Shown in pieces: positions 11,340 through 22,320 of a stretch of 64,000 nucleotides of DNA. Every line of letters begins with the position of its first letter. Position 1 is the stretch's first letter. Under the pieces are notes generated by a model, which had not been told where the DNA came from, did no database searches, and was given only the letters and a program-made list of their open reading frames with translations. Made by a program: the position numbers and the translations under genes. Source of the stretch: Trichostrongylus colubriformis (taxonomy: Eukaryota; Nematoda; Chromadorea; Rhabditida; Trichostrongylidae); the NCBI GenBank assembly GCA_963978905.1, contig OZ022256.1, positions 51,570,001-51,634,000 of the forward strand, read 5' to 3'.

Positions 11340-11911
11340 TAATACTTTGTGGTGCCGGCGGCAGGCGTGGCTGTTTGTCTCTGCTTCGCGCCTGTGCCAC
11401 CCTGTCTCATTGCCTACATCGTATCTGCACCTCCCTCGTGCCACTCTGCCTCGCTGCCTGTGAACGCAGCCACGCTTTGTCGGTGTAAAGTGTGAACGCG
11501 GCCTTATGGAGACAACCCAAAAAGAGATTTCTGACGAGGAGTTTTCGAGGAATCTTCAAAAATACAACTCTCCTCTTTTTCAGTGCGAGATACAATCGCG
11601 CCGTGAGGGTACCGACCTATATTTGACCCTGGTCTCATCCTATAGAAAACATGTGCGAAGCATAATAGGTGTATTACAGCTCGCATCGATAATTTGCTTT
11701 TTCATTGTTATTTGTAGTGAAGCATTTTTTTTAATTTCGGCGTTCCTTATCAGTCCATATCACTCACCTTTACTCCTTATCAGTTTTTATCACTTTCTGA
11801 CAACCCTTATCACTTTCTCCTCCAAGTCTTTTTATTAATGGTCAGTTGCAACGCGCTACTCTATGGATGTCAAGTCAGAGACACAAACACACCAGCAGAC
11901 ACATAAGCGGC

Positions 11912-12261
11912 TTATGACACAGGATGATTCTCAAAGAAATCCATCAGAACGTCAACACCTACTTGAAAAGCGTTAATAATAAGCGGCCATGTCGTAGTAG
12001 ACGTTGGTAAGCCGATTCTCTGCAGGGGCAGATCCACTGCACAGATCTTAGAGATAAAGCGCCACACCTCCTCCAAAACCGCTATGGAATCCGTTTCAGG
12101 TGGGTGTGACTCAGCTGTAATGCCCACATAGTCATCTTTTTTTCTTATCTTGACGTAAATGGTCTATACTAGGAGCTTGCTCTGCATCATCATTTGCATA
12201 GATACGGTACTTGATAAGCGCTTTACAATATGTGCCCCTTCCATGGCCAACGGAAGCGTTC
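11912..12261 (-). pseudogene. Unrecognised coding-like fragment, minus strand 3' end
   Basis: Read on the minus strand, 12260 to 12156 gives a coding-like stretch (ASVGHGRGTYCKALIKYR, YANDDAEQAPSIDHL). The reading continues as ESHPPETDSIAVLEEVWRFI and on to DFFENHPVS with a TAA stop at 11912-11914. The halves are out of frame if read straight through. They join in frame if a 40-base intron (12115-12154, donor gtcaag, acceptor attacag) is removed; the alternative is a frameshift in an A7 run. A minus-strand AATAAA follows about 80 bases after the stop (near 11830-11836). I do not recognise the family and found no convincing upstream exons. It could be a small terminal exon pair, a pseudogene or part of a mobile element. 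Confidence 0.4.
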
Positions 12262-13350
12262 CTTTCATTCAGGTTGGTTGCTTAGTAACTGGGTTTCTAT
12301 ATGAGAAAAGTTATAAAATGACTCAAAGGAAGCGCAACGGAGGTTTCATTATTCTAGTCCACCCTTACTTACTAAGGGTTGTATGCAAAGTTTCACACAA
12401 AAAACAAACAAATAAGAATCCGACTGAGATAGAGCTCCTTGAAGTGTGTTCTGACGAACGTACGAGAAGGCATGGCCACGAGGGCTTTTCTATCAAAGGG
12501 GCGACAGCCCCGTGGTCAGGGACGCGGAGTGAGAAGCAGGTCACCATTGGACACGAAAATTTGAACTGCGCTGTTGCCGCCGACAGCTGTTCAAAGGTTG
12601 TTCGGCGGAGATTCAAACGAGTTGCTCTTCTTCCAGCTTTCCCAATTCTGCGTTCAGCAAAGGACAATTCTCAGTTATTTCCGTGCCTCTGTTCATGTAC
12701 TGTATTTAGTAGAGTGAATCTGTGAAGAATTGAAATCATCGGAAGCACTTTCCGAAGGGTTCCCTACATTTTACTTAGTAGATATTCAGCCATATTTTTT
12801 GCCAACTTCACTACCTCTGATATAACATGGGAAGAGCGCAAAGCTAAACATGGCGAGCGTTGCCTTGATTTTATTCGAAAGCGAATCTAGCCTATGGAAC
12901 TAATCATAGGAGTTTACCGAACAACGAAGTCACGAGGATCATGAACTGCTCCCATTATCCAGGTGGTTCGGCATGCCATCATGGCCTACTGCGCACTCAT
13001 TCGGTCACTTGACCATTTTTTTCAAAAAAAAAAACATACCGCTTATCAATAGGAGCTGTTGGCGCTGGAGATTGAGCCTTTAGTTTTCTGGTCGTTCTAC
13101 GCTCCTTTGAACTGTAGTCCCTTTGATTGCCCTGTTCTGCTAACCCGTCAATTCCTGCAAACGCTTATTATTCAAACTCCTGTAACCATACATGATGCTC
13201 ATTTATTTCTTTTTATTTTTAGTATAATTTCCACAATTCCTCGAATTCTTCCATAAAAGAAAAGTAGTTGCTATAGTTTCCTCGTGATCACGTTCTTCTT
13301 ACTAAAATTCCTCTCATATTTGTTTACTATTCACCGCACTTCATTGGGAG

Positions 13351-13605
13351 GAAAGGGTTGAAATTGTTGATTTTCTTGACCCGAAACTTTTCGATGGGCC
13401 GGTTCCCTTCAACACGCCATATTTGGTTGTCCCTGGCCTGTCACTTGTTGAGCAACAATTACCTTTGAACATGAACCGTATCGATTACCGATTCCAGAGT
13501 CACCTTCTCTTGGAACAAAAAATACTCGACCGTGTTTTTCCTCGACGAATCGATATATTATATGGTATAGAACTGCCTAATGCAATTCTCATTATGCTGC
13601 ATTAA
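13351..13605 (+). CDS. Unrecognised coding-like terminal exon
   Basis: An 84-codon open frame begins at a possible acceptor (gggag) and remains open further upstream. It uses well-balanced codons and ends in TAA at 13603-13605. Sample residues: VEIVDFLDPKLFDGPVPFNT, then YLVVPGLSLVEQQ, NMNRIDYRFQSHLLLEQK and LDRVFPRRIDILYGIELPN. A consensus AATAAA follows seven bases after the stop (13612-13617). That fits the last exon of a gene or of a retrocopy. I do not recognise the family and cannot place upstream exons, so function is not assigned. Confidence 0.42.
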   Translation, partial: ERVEIVDFLDPKLFDGPVPFNTPYLVVPGLSLVEQQLPLNMNRIDYRFQSHLLLEQKILDRVFPRRIDILYGIELPNAILIMLH

Positions 13606-13611
13606 CACATA

Positions 13612-13617
13612 AATAAA
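13612..13617 (+). terminator. Polyadenylation signal for the 13.35-kb exon
   Basis: A consensus AATAAA stands just after the TAA of the coding-like exon. Confidence 0.4.
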
Positions 13618-15459
13618 CTTCCGAGCCTAAAAAAGGTGTCGGCACGGCCCCCGTGAAAAGATGCCGTTGCGACGGCGCATTGATTTGGGAAAACAGCACC
13701 CTCAACCGTTGTATTACTCGTTATTCTCAAGAGACTATGCGCTCTGCTATGTTTTCCTTTCGGCATGGTCAAAACGATATTTCACTGTGGCATGGGATTG
13801 ATCTATGCCTGTTTTTGTGAATAACAATGGATTGGACGACATTTATTGAACGATCAGTACCGGACACATCTGTGCATAGAATGATAATCGATAAATCGAT
13901 TTTCGTTGCATTCGTGCCGCTTAGGAGATACCTAAGGCAGTTCACGGGCTCTCTATCTTTTACAGAGGTGTTATAAGAGCAAAGAATAACCGTACTCGGT
14001 TATTTTAGGTGACATTCGTTGGAAAGCTCAGCAAGCAGCAATGAAGGATTACAGCTTCCTCATCATCCGCCTACTAGGCTAAGCTGTTAGTATTGCAGAA
14101 GCCTGAGCATGAGCGTCTGCCGTTGATGGCCTTACTGTGATGTTTGGGCAACGAGTTCGTCGCAGCACATGCACCTTTGAAGACACCGCGAGGGGGCAAT
14201 TTTGGCCCACTGTAAGGCCTACAGTGCGGCTTGCAATTCGTTAGGTTGCAGCCATCGCACACAAAACCTTGCTAAGACGTCGAACACCTCCTTTTCTGAC
14301 CCTTTCACTTATTTACCATTCATTGTTTCACTGGATTGCTGTTGTTAGTGTATCACTTAGTTGACATCATCAAGAATGAATGAATTACATCCCACAGACA
14401 ACAGACGACGTGCTTAGCGAGCAACTCGGAAAGGTGATGTTAAAGTTCGAAGAGATGCGCGGAAGATACCAATACTGACTACGATTTCGCGCATTTGAAT
14501 ATTTGATTATCTGCGATTATCCTTCAAACCTTGAATGTTCGTTTTGAAACGTTCATTTCTTTCCATTTTCTTCCTTCTTCCGACCCTTCCCCCCCCCCTT
14601 CTCCGGTTCCGAAATTACGCTAGACCTTGCGATTTTGCAATGTCATGTGTGGTTTTGCGATTTCGCAACTGAATACGCGATCCTGATAAGACCTTAAAAC
14701 TCCGCGATGCTGCCACTTCGCATGCGAACTCGCGAAGACTGACATTAGCCTTACTACTGTCAAAGCAAAAGGATCAAATTTCGAGCACCTTTTGTGAAAT
14801 AGCGATCGTTTAGTCGTATCTTATCTTTTAATAAACTGCCTTGTCTACCTGTTCCCTACTTTGATGAAATCTATACATGGAAACATGGCGTCCTATACTT
14901 TTCAGCCACCCTGCAGACCTTTTATTTACCATATTGCACTTCCTCTCTGAATTTTCTTTTTTCCTTTCATCGATATTGAAAATTGATCTCCACTCCCCAT
15001 ATTCACTGCGTCTTCATTGCTTTACCGACCCCCAAAGCTTTCGTCCTTAACATTGTATAGCACAGAATAGCACACGCAGACCTTTACTTCCCCCTACAGG
15101 TTTAGCACAGGATCGTTTTTTCTAGGTAATACCTTTTCATGAGTGCATCGGGTATTTTAGGGACATAATCAGGGAAAGCGTTTACAAAAGGAAAAACGTT
15201 CTTTATTCATAGACCACGAGTTCAGTTACAAATTGTGTGACGCAGTCGTCTGGAAAGTGCTCTTCACTGCAGCGAAACCCACAAGTGGGACAAAGCGAGT
15301 ACGTCATTTTATCGTGTTTCGCTGCTACGTGTCGCAGTTCCGTGTAGCTACTTCATGATGCGGCACGTCGCAGAACTCGTCAAAGCAAAAATCACCGGGG
15401 CGACTCCCTTCTATGGGTTTTTGATCATTGCATTTCGTTTAGACTTCAGTACCGCTTTA

Positions 15460-15628
15460 CTGTACAATCCATTTCGGAGCGCTTGATAGGGCGTGGCCTG
15501 AGTGGTGAGAGTGGAATTGGCGTGATGTGGCGATAATGAGAGTGGGTGGCGGGGTGAGAGAGTTTGATACACTCTCACCCAAGTCCGTAGGCCACGCCCT
15601 ATCTAGCACTATGAAATGAACTGTACAG
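15460..15628. mobile_element. Small inverted-repeat element
   Basis: Left CTGTACAATCCATTT with CTTGATAGGGCGTGGCCT is mirrored on the right by AGGCCACGCCCTATCTAG with AAATGAACTGTACAG. That gives imperfect arms of about 40 bp around a GTGAGAG-rich centre. It is non-coding and MITE-like. Confidence 0.65.
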
Positions 15629-15899
15629 CCCTACATGCATTTTTATTAGGTGACTATGTATTGCTCCTGCTGCCTTTGAGTTACTCATAGCATCCATTCC
15701 ATCGAAGCTCATTGCCATTCTCTAAGCTGACAGCAAACTTCCAATTTCGCTTTTTTACAGCGATTCTGCTACTTTGTGGTGTCGCACTTTCGCACTCCAA
15801 CTCCGCATCGGAGTCGCGACACCGCAACATCGCGGGGTCCGACATCGACGCTACCCCCTAGCTATTGTTGTTTGAATTTTTTGAGAGGAATTGAAGTAA

Positions 15900-16073
15900 G
15901 GCCTCGGTCATACTTTGCGATGCTGGCGGCAGGGCGTGGCCGCGTATATCTGCGTCTCCAAGTATGCCACCCTGCCTCGTTGCCTGCGTCATCTCTACAG
16001 CTCCTATGTGCCACTCTCCCTCGCTGCCTATGAACGCAGCCACGCCTTGCCTGCGATGAGTATGACCGCGGCC
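15900..16073. mobile_element. GC-rich MITE, family A, copy 3
   Basis: The ends GGCCTCGGTCATACTTTG and AGTATGACCGCGGCC are inverted repeats. TAA stands on both sides (15897-15899 and 16074-16076). The interior matches copies 1 and 2 (GGCGTGGCCGCG, GCCACTCTCCCTCGCTGCCT, AACGCAGCCACGCCTTG). The TAA pair could be a 3-bp target duplication of the PIF/Harbinger kind, but the other copies do not confirm it. Confidence 0.75.
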
Positions 16074-17517
16074 TAAACTGGTCTCTGTAAACTGCACATA
16101 TGAACGCCTTCAAAGGCTTCAGTAATTTTGATTAATGATAAAATGGGAGGCGCATATCTGAAATACTGCTCAGCAATATTTCTTCGAATTTTGTACAGTT
16201 ATAGAAGATGTGCAGAACAGACCAGAAATAGCTCTTTATACATGGCTTCCACAATATTCTTCTTTCTGATCCATGCATTACGCAGGGTGTTTGGTTTCAT
16301 TTCCGGTTATTCTACGTCAATTTCTTCCATTTCGCTGCTCAACTTCTTGATAATCTGCGCAAATATAATTTATGAGGCAGTAGAGCTATCATAGTGCATA
16401 AAGTATTTGTTTTCAAAAAAAAAAGAATTTCTTGTGGTAATTTTCTTCCAATGTATTATTTAAGACTCGATTGTGTTGACTGATTTTATCTCCGATCAAT
16501 TTATCGATTTTTGCCGGATTTGGGCTTACTCTGTGCTTTCTATCCATTTTCTACCCATGTGTTGCGGACATATGTACACGCTGTAGTTTCTTACTGATTC
16601 TCAAGTTTAAAATGTACAAATTCTTGATGAGCTGAAAGATCATTTCACTCTAGCCAGTCGATTTCAATTTTCGCTTACCTTGCGTCCCCCTCTTGCGCTG
16701 CTGTTACTGTTAATTTTTATCATTTCAACAATATCAAGCAGAAAATGATCCACCCAATTGTGAAATGTGCACGCCATTTTCATGAAATTGAATCTCGAGA
16801 ATGAGCTCGACGGATTGCTTCGCTCTCATGGCAAATGGTGAATGTGATGGCTATCAGGCCTGTCTGCAACAACAGCTCGTCAACGCCTTAGCTTTTTGAA
16901 CTAGCAAAAAGCGAACTGTTCCAGCGCAATAACCTATTCAATTTACCTTGTTGTTTCCTTGAAACTATTATTTTGCTGACTAGGTTACTTGCTCTCAAAC
17001 CAACTAGCTCCCGGAATTCCTGCCTCCCCCGTATTTTCAAGAATTATTTTTCTTTACCTGATAAAATTCTTTGAAATTGGAAATCTGTTGAATAAAAATC
17101 GCGAAAAAGAGTTCGAGAAATGTCTGACTTTTACGCACTTGGGATGCGCCACGCTTTCCGCTTCCGATTCGGATTCCGATACATATGAATATGCAATAGC
17201 TTTACTTTGTGACACTGAGGGGAAGCACCACTTTCAAGACTTCTGTTCCTAACTTTGTGGCACTATCAATCACAAATGTCAATGAGCGCAAACGAAGTCA
17301 GAGTTTTAATTGCTATATGCCTCTATGGGAAGTACGAAAAGACACATAGACCACAATGGTCGCGTTTCGCTTACTCTGGCTGGTATAGTAGCAGAAAAAG
17401 ATTTTCAGAAATGTTAAGATGTTAAGTTCTTACTCAAAAAGCACTCCAGATATCACCTGTGCGATGTTTTCGCTGTAGTGAATTAAGTATTGCAACAGTA
17501 AAGCCACTTCCATACTT

Positions 17518-17773
17518 GGCGTGACAGGGTGTGTGCGGATATGACAGCGAATCGCTTCGGCGTTTCACTCGCGGCGCCACCAGTGTGACTCGCGGTATCG
17601 ATTGCCCTTGGAAGCCGGCCGAGCGTAACTGCGTCACGTCTGCGCTTCCACTCATGCCACACTGCCTCACTTGAAGGCTGTCATGCCCTGCCACTGCCAC
17701 TCGCACCCGCCGCGCCGCTCGCCGCGGGCGGCCACGCGATTCGCTGTCATATCCGCATACACCCGGCGTGACA
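17518..17773. mobile_element. MULE-like MITE, copy 1, with 9-bp target duplication
   Basis: The element proper is 17527-17764 (238 bp). Its ends begin GGGTGTGTGCGGATATGACA and, inverted, GGGTGTATGCGGATATGACA, with inverted repeats of about 29 bp and one mismatch. It is flanked by perfect 9-base direct repeats GGCGTGACA (17518-17526 and 17765-17773). A 9-bp duplication and long terminal repeats are the signature of Mutator-like elements. The interior is GC-rich and non-coding. Confidence 0.87.
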
Positions 17774-18774
17774 AAGGCGCGTGCGTCGTGTGCCAAGTAT
17801 AAGTGCGGCTAGTAGGCTCAGGCAAACCTATGAAAGTATATTGATACACAGGGAATGAATTAATGGAAAATCCTGAATAGCTTTTTTGCATTGTACGTCA
17901 CAACCTTCTCGGGATAGGAAAGGTCCTGACGAAATCATCAGTATTTGAATAAAGGCTCCATGTATGTACGTTGATTTCCTCTCCGAAATTTTGGATAAAA
18001 ATTTGTTATTCATGTAATCAACCCGCAAAATACTTAGCTAGCATAAGCGAGACTCGATCCACAAAATTCGCCTATGGTATGTAATGGCGATTTTGCCAAC
18101 TGAGTGGGCTGTGATAGTTACTTGTATATGATATTTTCCAGGTTTTTTTCACGAGGAGAAAATTAAAGAATACTCACGAACCTCGTAAACAAGCCATTAG
18201 GAAAGTATTGGCCGGTATTCGCAACTTTACCTCCGAAAGATCATAGCTCGGCTCAGACTACATCTTTTCCCACAGAATAATCACCATTGGATGTCTCATA
18301 CTTTTCATAAATTGGTGCATATTTGTCTTCTCCATTTTGATAAAAGTCTGATTGTTTACATTGCGCAAAATCGTGAAAAGTACACTCCAAATCGTCATGC
18401 TTCCTGACCACGCTGCTTCAGAAACAGCTGTTAAGATGTTTAAGAAACTGGGGTTTAATAGGTTTTACGAGCATACCCACGAAACGTGAAAGATCCCGTA
18501 CAAAGCCCGCCAGAAAAGGGGTTTTTTAGATGTGTCAGGTTTCCCAACCTTAGAGAATGCTTTCGGTTTCATTTAACAATGAGGAAAATCAAGGCACGGT
18601 TTCGATTTCATCCCGCCTCTCGTTACCCATGCCGTTCTCCTCCACTTTTTCTACTGAATAGATCCCGTAGTATCTTTGTGTAAGCTGTTATAAAAGTTTG
18701 AAATGTTCAAAATTATGTGCAAAAAGTTTAGAAGCTTCGTGTGTCATCTAGCCAAGCGTATGAGACCACCGTCA

Positions 18775-18915
18775 GATTGGCGATTTTGCGTTTTAGCGAT
18801 TTTGCGGCGTGGCACTTTCGCACGCGATACTACGACGTCGAGACTGTACAATGCCGTTACTTCGCGTGCGGAGCCGCGACGCCGCAAAATCGCGGAATCG
18901 CTATGTCGCAGAAAG
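18775..18915. repeat. GCGATTTTGC-type repeat (family E), best copy
   Basis: TTGGCGATTTTGCG at the left is answered by CGCAAAATCGCGGAATCG at the right, with CACTTTCGCACGCGATACTA between. This is the clearest inverted-repeat arrangement of the family. No target duplication is evident. Confidence 0.55.
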
Positions 18916-19449
18916 GCTTTATTGCAAAGTCTCACAGTGCCTTGATAGTGGCGCCTTGTGACGTATCACCACCACGTGCGTTTGAAAACCGTGAATGTAG
19001 AAATCAAATTCAGACAGAGAGAGAGCAAAAAACTTGAGTATCGGGGAACACATCAAGCGTAGGAAATTAGATTGGGAAAGTTTGTAATGTTTGAAGACGG
19101 AAAGATCAATCCCTTCATATCACATAGCGAACAACAAAATGCAGTAGGATTCTGCTTTATGATTGCATTGTGATCACAGTGGTTTTCGTGGGAAACCTAG
19201 CAAACTGAAGTGGCCAAGAATTGACTATTTTCTGCAGAATGTGCCATACACATGACTTTGACGAACGATTCGTTGAATTATTGAAGGATTATTTGGCTTA
19301 AACGTTTATTCACTGATTCCGGCTGGTGTCATCATTCCCATATTTACCGATTAATCTGCTGGCTTTTTGCAAGTGAAAGAATGGACTTCTACTATTGATT
19401 GAACCGGGTCACATTTTAGCCTTCAGCTCATACAAGTGCTAAGCTACTG

Positions 19450-19706
19450 CTCCATTTCGGGTGTATGCAGATATGACAGCGAATCGCTTCGCGGCGTTTC
19501 ACTCGCGGCGCCACCAGTACGACTCGCCGTGTCGATTGCCCTTGGGAGCCGCCAAGCGTGACTGCGTCACGTCTGCGCTTCCACTCATGCCACACTGCCT
19601 CCCTTGAAGGCTGCCATGCCCTGCCACTGGCACTCGCACCCGCCGCGTCGCTCGCCGCGGGCGGCCACGAGATTCGCCGTCATATCTGCACACACCCCTC
19701 CATTTC
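19450..19706. mobile_element. MULE-like MITE, copy 2, with 9-bp target duplication
   Basis: The element proper is 19459-19697 (239 bp), closely similar in sequence to copy 1. Ends start GGGTGTATGCAGATATGACA and, inverted, GGGTGTGTGCAGATATGACG. Perfect 9-base direct repeats CTCCATTTC flank it (19450-19458 and 19698-19706). Two copies with unrelated duplicated targets prove transposition rather than local duplication. Confidence 0.87.
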
Positions 19707-20315
19707 TTGTCCAAGGCTTGTAAGCTGTAGCATGCTCGTCAAGGCCTGATAATTAGAAGTTCATCTTTTATTGAGTCCTTTACAGTTTCTTATACCCTGA
19801 TGTCAAGGTAATGTATTGGCAAGTGGCACCGCTACCATCTGTCGTTCGGGGAACAGATTCCAGATCAAAGCCTTTCCGTAGCAAACCCTCCGTCCCTTGT
19901 TTATCACATGCCCCTCAAGAGACTGTATGGGCCATATCTCATTCAAAAGCAACTACGGTTCTGAATGAACGATAGAGTACGTGGCGCATCCCCAGAAAGG
20001 ACTGTTCTGCAGTCAATGATCTGCCCTTCATGTTTTTTCTTTGATTTCCAGACGATCTTTATACTTTTGCCATCAAAGAGATGGGATTATAACTGGTTTA
20101 GTAAAGGCCATCGGCTAATTACGCCGTCTGGTAATTGGCCCGATGTGACTTCACCGCTCTGTCCAAAACAAGGTTTCAGCGTTCATGGGTCACATGTACC
20201 TCAAAAACCAATTTTGTTTATTTGTTTACTTCGACTGTAGTACACAAAGTAATACTTGGTCTGGGTTTATTATCTGTGGTAACTGTCTTAACTTTGATTA
20301 ACAGCAGGTTCATCC

Positions 20316-20336
20316 GGGGGGAGTAGTTCAGATGGT
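20316..20336 (+). promoter_or_regulatory. A-box-like pol III motif, tRNA-like 5' end
   Basis: GGGGGAGTAGTTCAGATGG begins like a tRNA gene, and TAGTTCAGATGG fits the A-box consensus TRGYNNARNNG. No clear B box or cloverleaf follows; the best candidate downstream is a weak CGATCGATAT. It is therefore at most a degenerate tRNA-derived repeat. Confidence 0.3.
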
Positions 20337-20427
20337 CTGGGCGTCGTTCCCATGGCGGACTGCGATTGCGGCCTCCTCCTTTTCGCGATCGATATTTAGT
20401 GTCCGCACCGCCATCCGCTCTGAACGT

Positions 20428-20446
20428 CTGTGTGTGTGTGTGTGTG
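20428..20446. repeat. GT microsatellite
   Basis: An uninterrupted run of about nine TG units. Confidence 0.8.
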
Positions 20447-22149
20447 GTGGCGATGTGAATTTGTTCATATCAAGGCGATGACTCAACCCCCCCCCCCTTC
20501 CTCTTCCACCACCACCACGACGACGGCGATTTCTCTGTCGTCGATTTTTTCCAAAGCACGCCTTATTGGACGATTCAGGCGAAACCGTGTCGTGATCGAT
20601 AACGAGGTGCGCCGCATCGTGAAATATGTCGAGTTGCTGCTGTAGTTTTTTTTTATCCGCGATTGCCCGTTACTTCTCCTATTCACACTTCTAGGAAATT
20701 GCTTTATTCGCGATTTTTTTCGATTTAATTTTTTATTTTTTGGAATTTTCCTTTTCTCTTCAAACACTTCGTTCATAATTAATTGATTAAACTGATTCCT
20801 CATTTTCTGCAGGGTTATAAATCTCTTTTTGATTACACAATGTTGTCAGGACAGTAACTTTACAGCACGATTTCTTTCTTGATTTTATTTTATTTTCCAA
20901 ATTTTCTTAATTGATTCTTACTTTCTGTAGTGCTATGAATCTTTTTTTGATCATCTTAATGTTTTCAAAGTAATTTCTAATCATGAAATGACAATATTTT
21001 TTTCAAAGTCACCCTAATCAAGTGGCGGTTCACCAAAGCAATTGATCGATCTGTTGTTGATTTATGCGGTGTGTTGACGTAAAGTAAATAAGTGAATCAA
21101 ACCATTAGATAAAACAATAAATAAAAATGATTTCTTAAAAATTCGTTCGCTATTTTGGATTTATTTTTAGTTTTTTCGGTTTTCTGTAAATGGCTAATAT
21201 TTATATACACATCTAGTTTTAGTTTGTCATTATTTCACCTGTGTAGCTTACAATTTCTAGCGATGGTTATGATTTTGAATTTTGGGCTTATCGGAAAAAA
21301 TTATTGTTGGACGGTATTTGGGCTTAAATAATTTGGGTTTATTTGCGAGACCTTATTCTCACAAGCTTCATGCTATCTGCACGCAAATATCGCTGTATCA
21401 CCTTTCGTCCCATGTTCCTCGAGTCTCTCGAACGGCAACGCTCCATTCGTCTCTTCGCGAGCCAGAATAGTCCAGTGAACCCTTTTAGTCTCTGAGACAC
21501 TGTTCCCTTCGCCCAAAGCTCGGGAAGAAGAGGGAGATATATTTTCAGGGCAATGCATTCTTAGATATCGCTTTTGTAAGATGGCTGGTCCCAGTATGTA
21601 CGTAGATGCCTATGGGTAACCTGCAAATGGAAGGCCTGATGGTTATTCAGTCATAAAAATATAACATTTCACCCTAATGCTCAGCCTGTGTCAAATTTGA
21701 ATCTTTCTTTGTGCTTATCACTCATATTTCATATTGATTTTTCGAGCTCATCGCTGTCTAGAATGAATTAAAGAAATATTGGATTTTTTCGCTGAGCACA
21801 ATTCAGCGACAAGTTTGCAGTTACTTAAGAAATGCTGAGAAAAAGTCGGTAAACCTATTTATATTATGCTAATGTCCTTAGTTGAGAGGGCAATGTCGTC
21901 TCTCACCTGATACCGTTCTAAAGCCATCAACTTGTACGCTGAAGTGTATATTTTAATTTAAGCCCTGATTGAGGGGTGGGGAATCCCCCTAAACCAAGAC
22001 TCAGGTCAAAAAACTAGGCAAAAATTATGCCGGACGCCGAGCACACTGGAACAGGGTACCGCTAGAATCTAAACTTTCAATAGGCAGATGAGAATCGAAG
22101 AGTGTCTTGCAGAGAACTTGTATAAGGAAATGTGAAATAAACATTTTTT

Positions 22150-22320
22150 TGCTTCAAGTAAGAATTAGCAATAAACACATTGCAACTATACAATCCGGCA
22201 ACACACTGGTATCAGAGGTCAAAAAAAAGAAATTGCTGTATTCGGTACCCGTAGAGGAGGGGGGTCGTATTTGGTACCCGTAAAGGAGGAGAGGGAGTCG
22301 TACTGAAGCGGCTATTTTCT
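22150..22320 (-). repeat. Dispersed repeat family D, inverted copy
   Basis: Reading the minus strand gives the family D blocks in order: AGTACGACTCCC, pyrimidine tract, AAATACGACCCCC, then ATACCAGTGTGTTGCCGGAT and TAGTTGCAATGTGTTTATTGC. Orientation is opposite to the copies at 4-8 kb. Confidence 0.6.

Larger units (their letters stand above)
9953..11503. mobile_element. Family A MITE (copy 2) split by two mariner remnants
   Basis: The left end at 9953 (AAGTCCGCGTTCATA) is the beginning of family A. The rest of the same element resumes at about 11342 (ATACTTTGTGGTGCCGGCGG) and runs to GTGAACGCGGCCTT near 11503. Both halves match copy 3 at 15900-16073 in order. The two parts are separated by a pair of mariner-derived elements, so the MITE was there first. 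Confidence 0.7.
13620..17520. other. Intergenic stretch, no gene recognised
   Basis: Apart from two family E repeat stretches and the two MITEs annotated at 15460-15628 and 15900-16073, I see nothing with coding or RNA signatures here. Confidence 0.55.

Noticed and set aside
10955..11488. A 177-codon plus-strand ORF.
   Set aside because: It runs through the inverted arms of mariner remnant 2 and then into MITE sequence, so it is a chimera of mobile-element debris rather than a gene.
12159..12725. The longest intergenic plus-strand ORF (188 codons).
   Set aside because: Its first part is antisense to the better-supported minus-strand fragment and the rest is repeat-like; composition changes along it and no domain is seen.
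20316..20420. A tRNA gene.
   Set aside because: The A-box-like start is good, but no acceptor-stem complement or T-loop GGTTCRA follows at the right distance, so no cloverleaf can be drawn.
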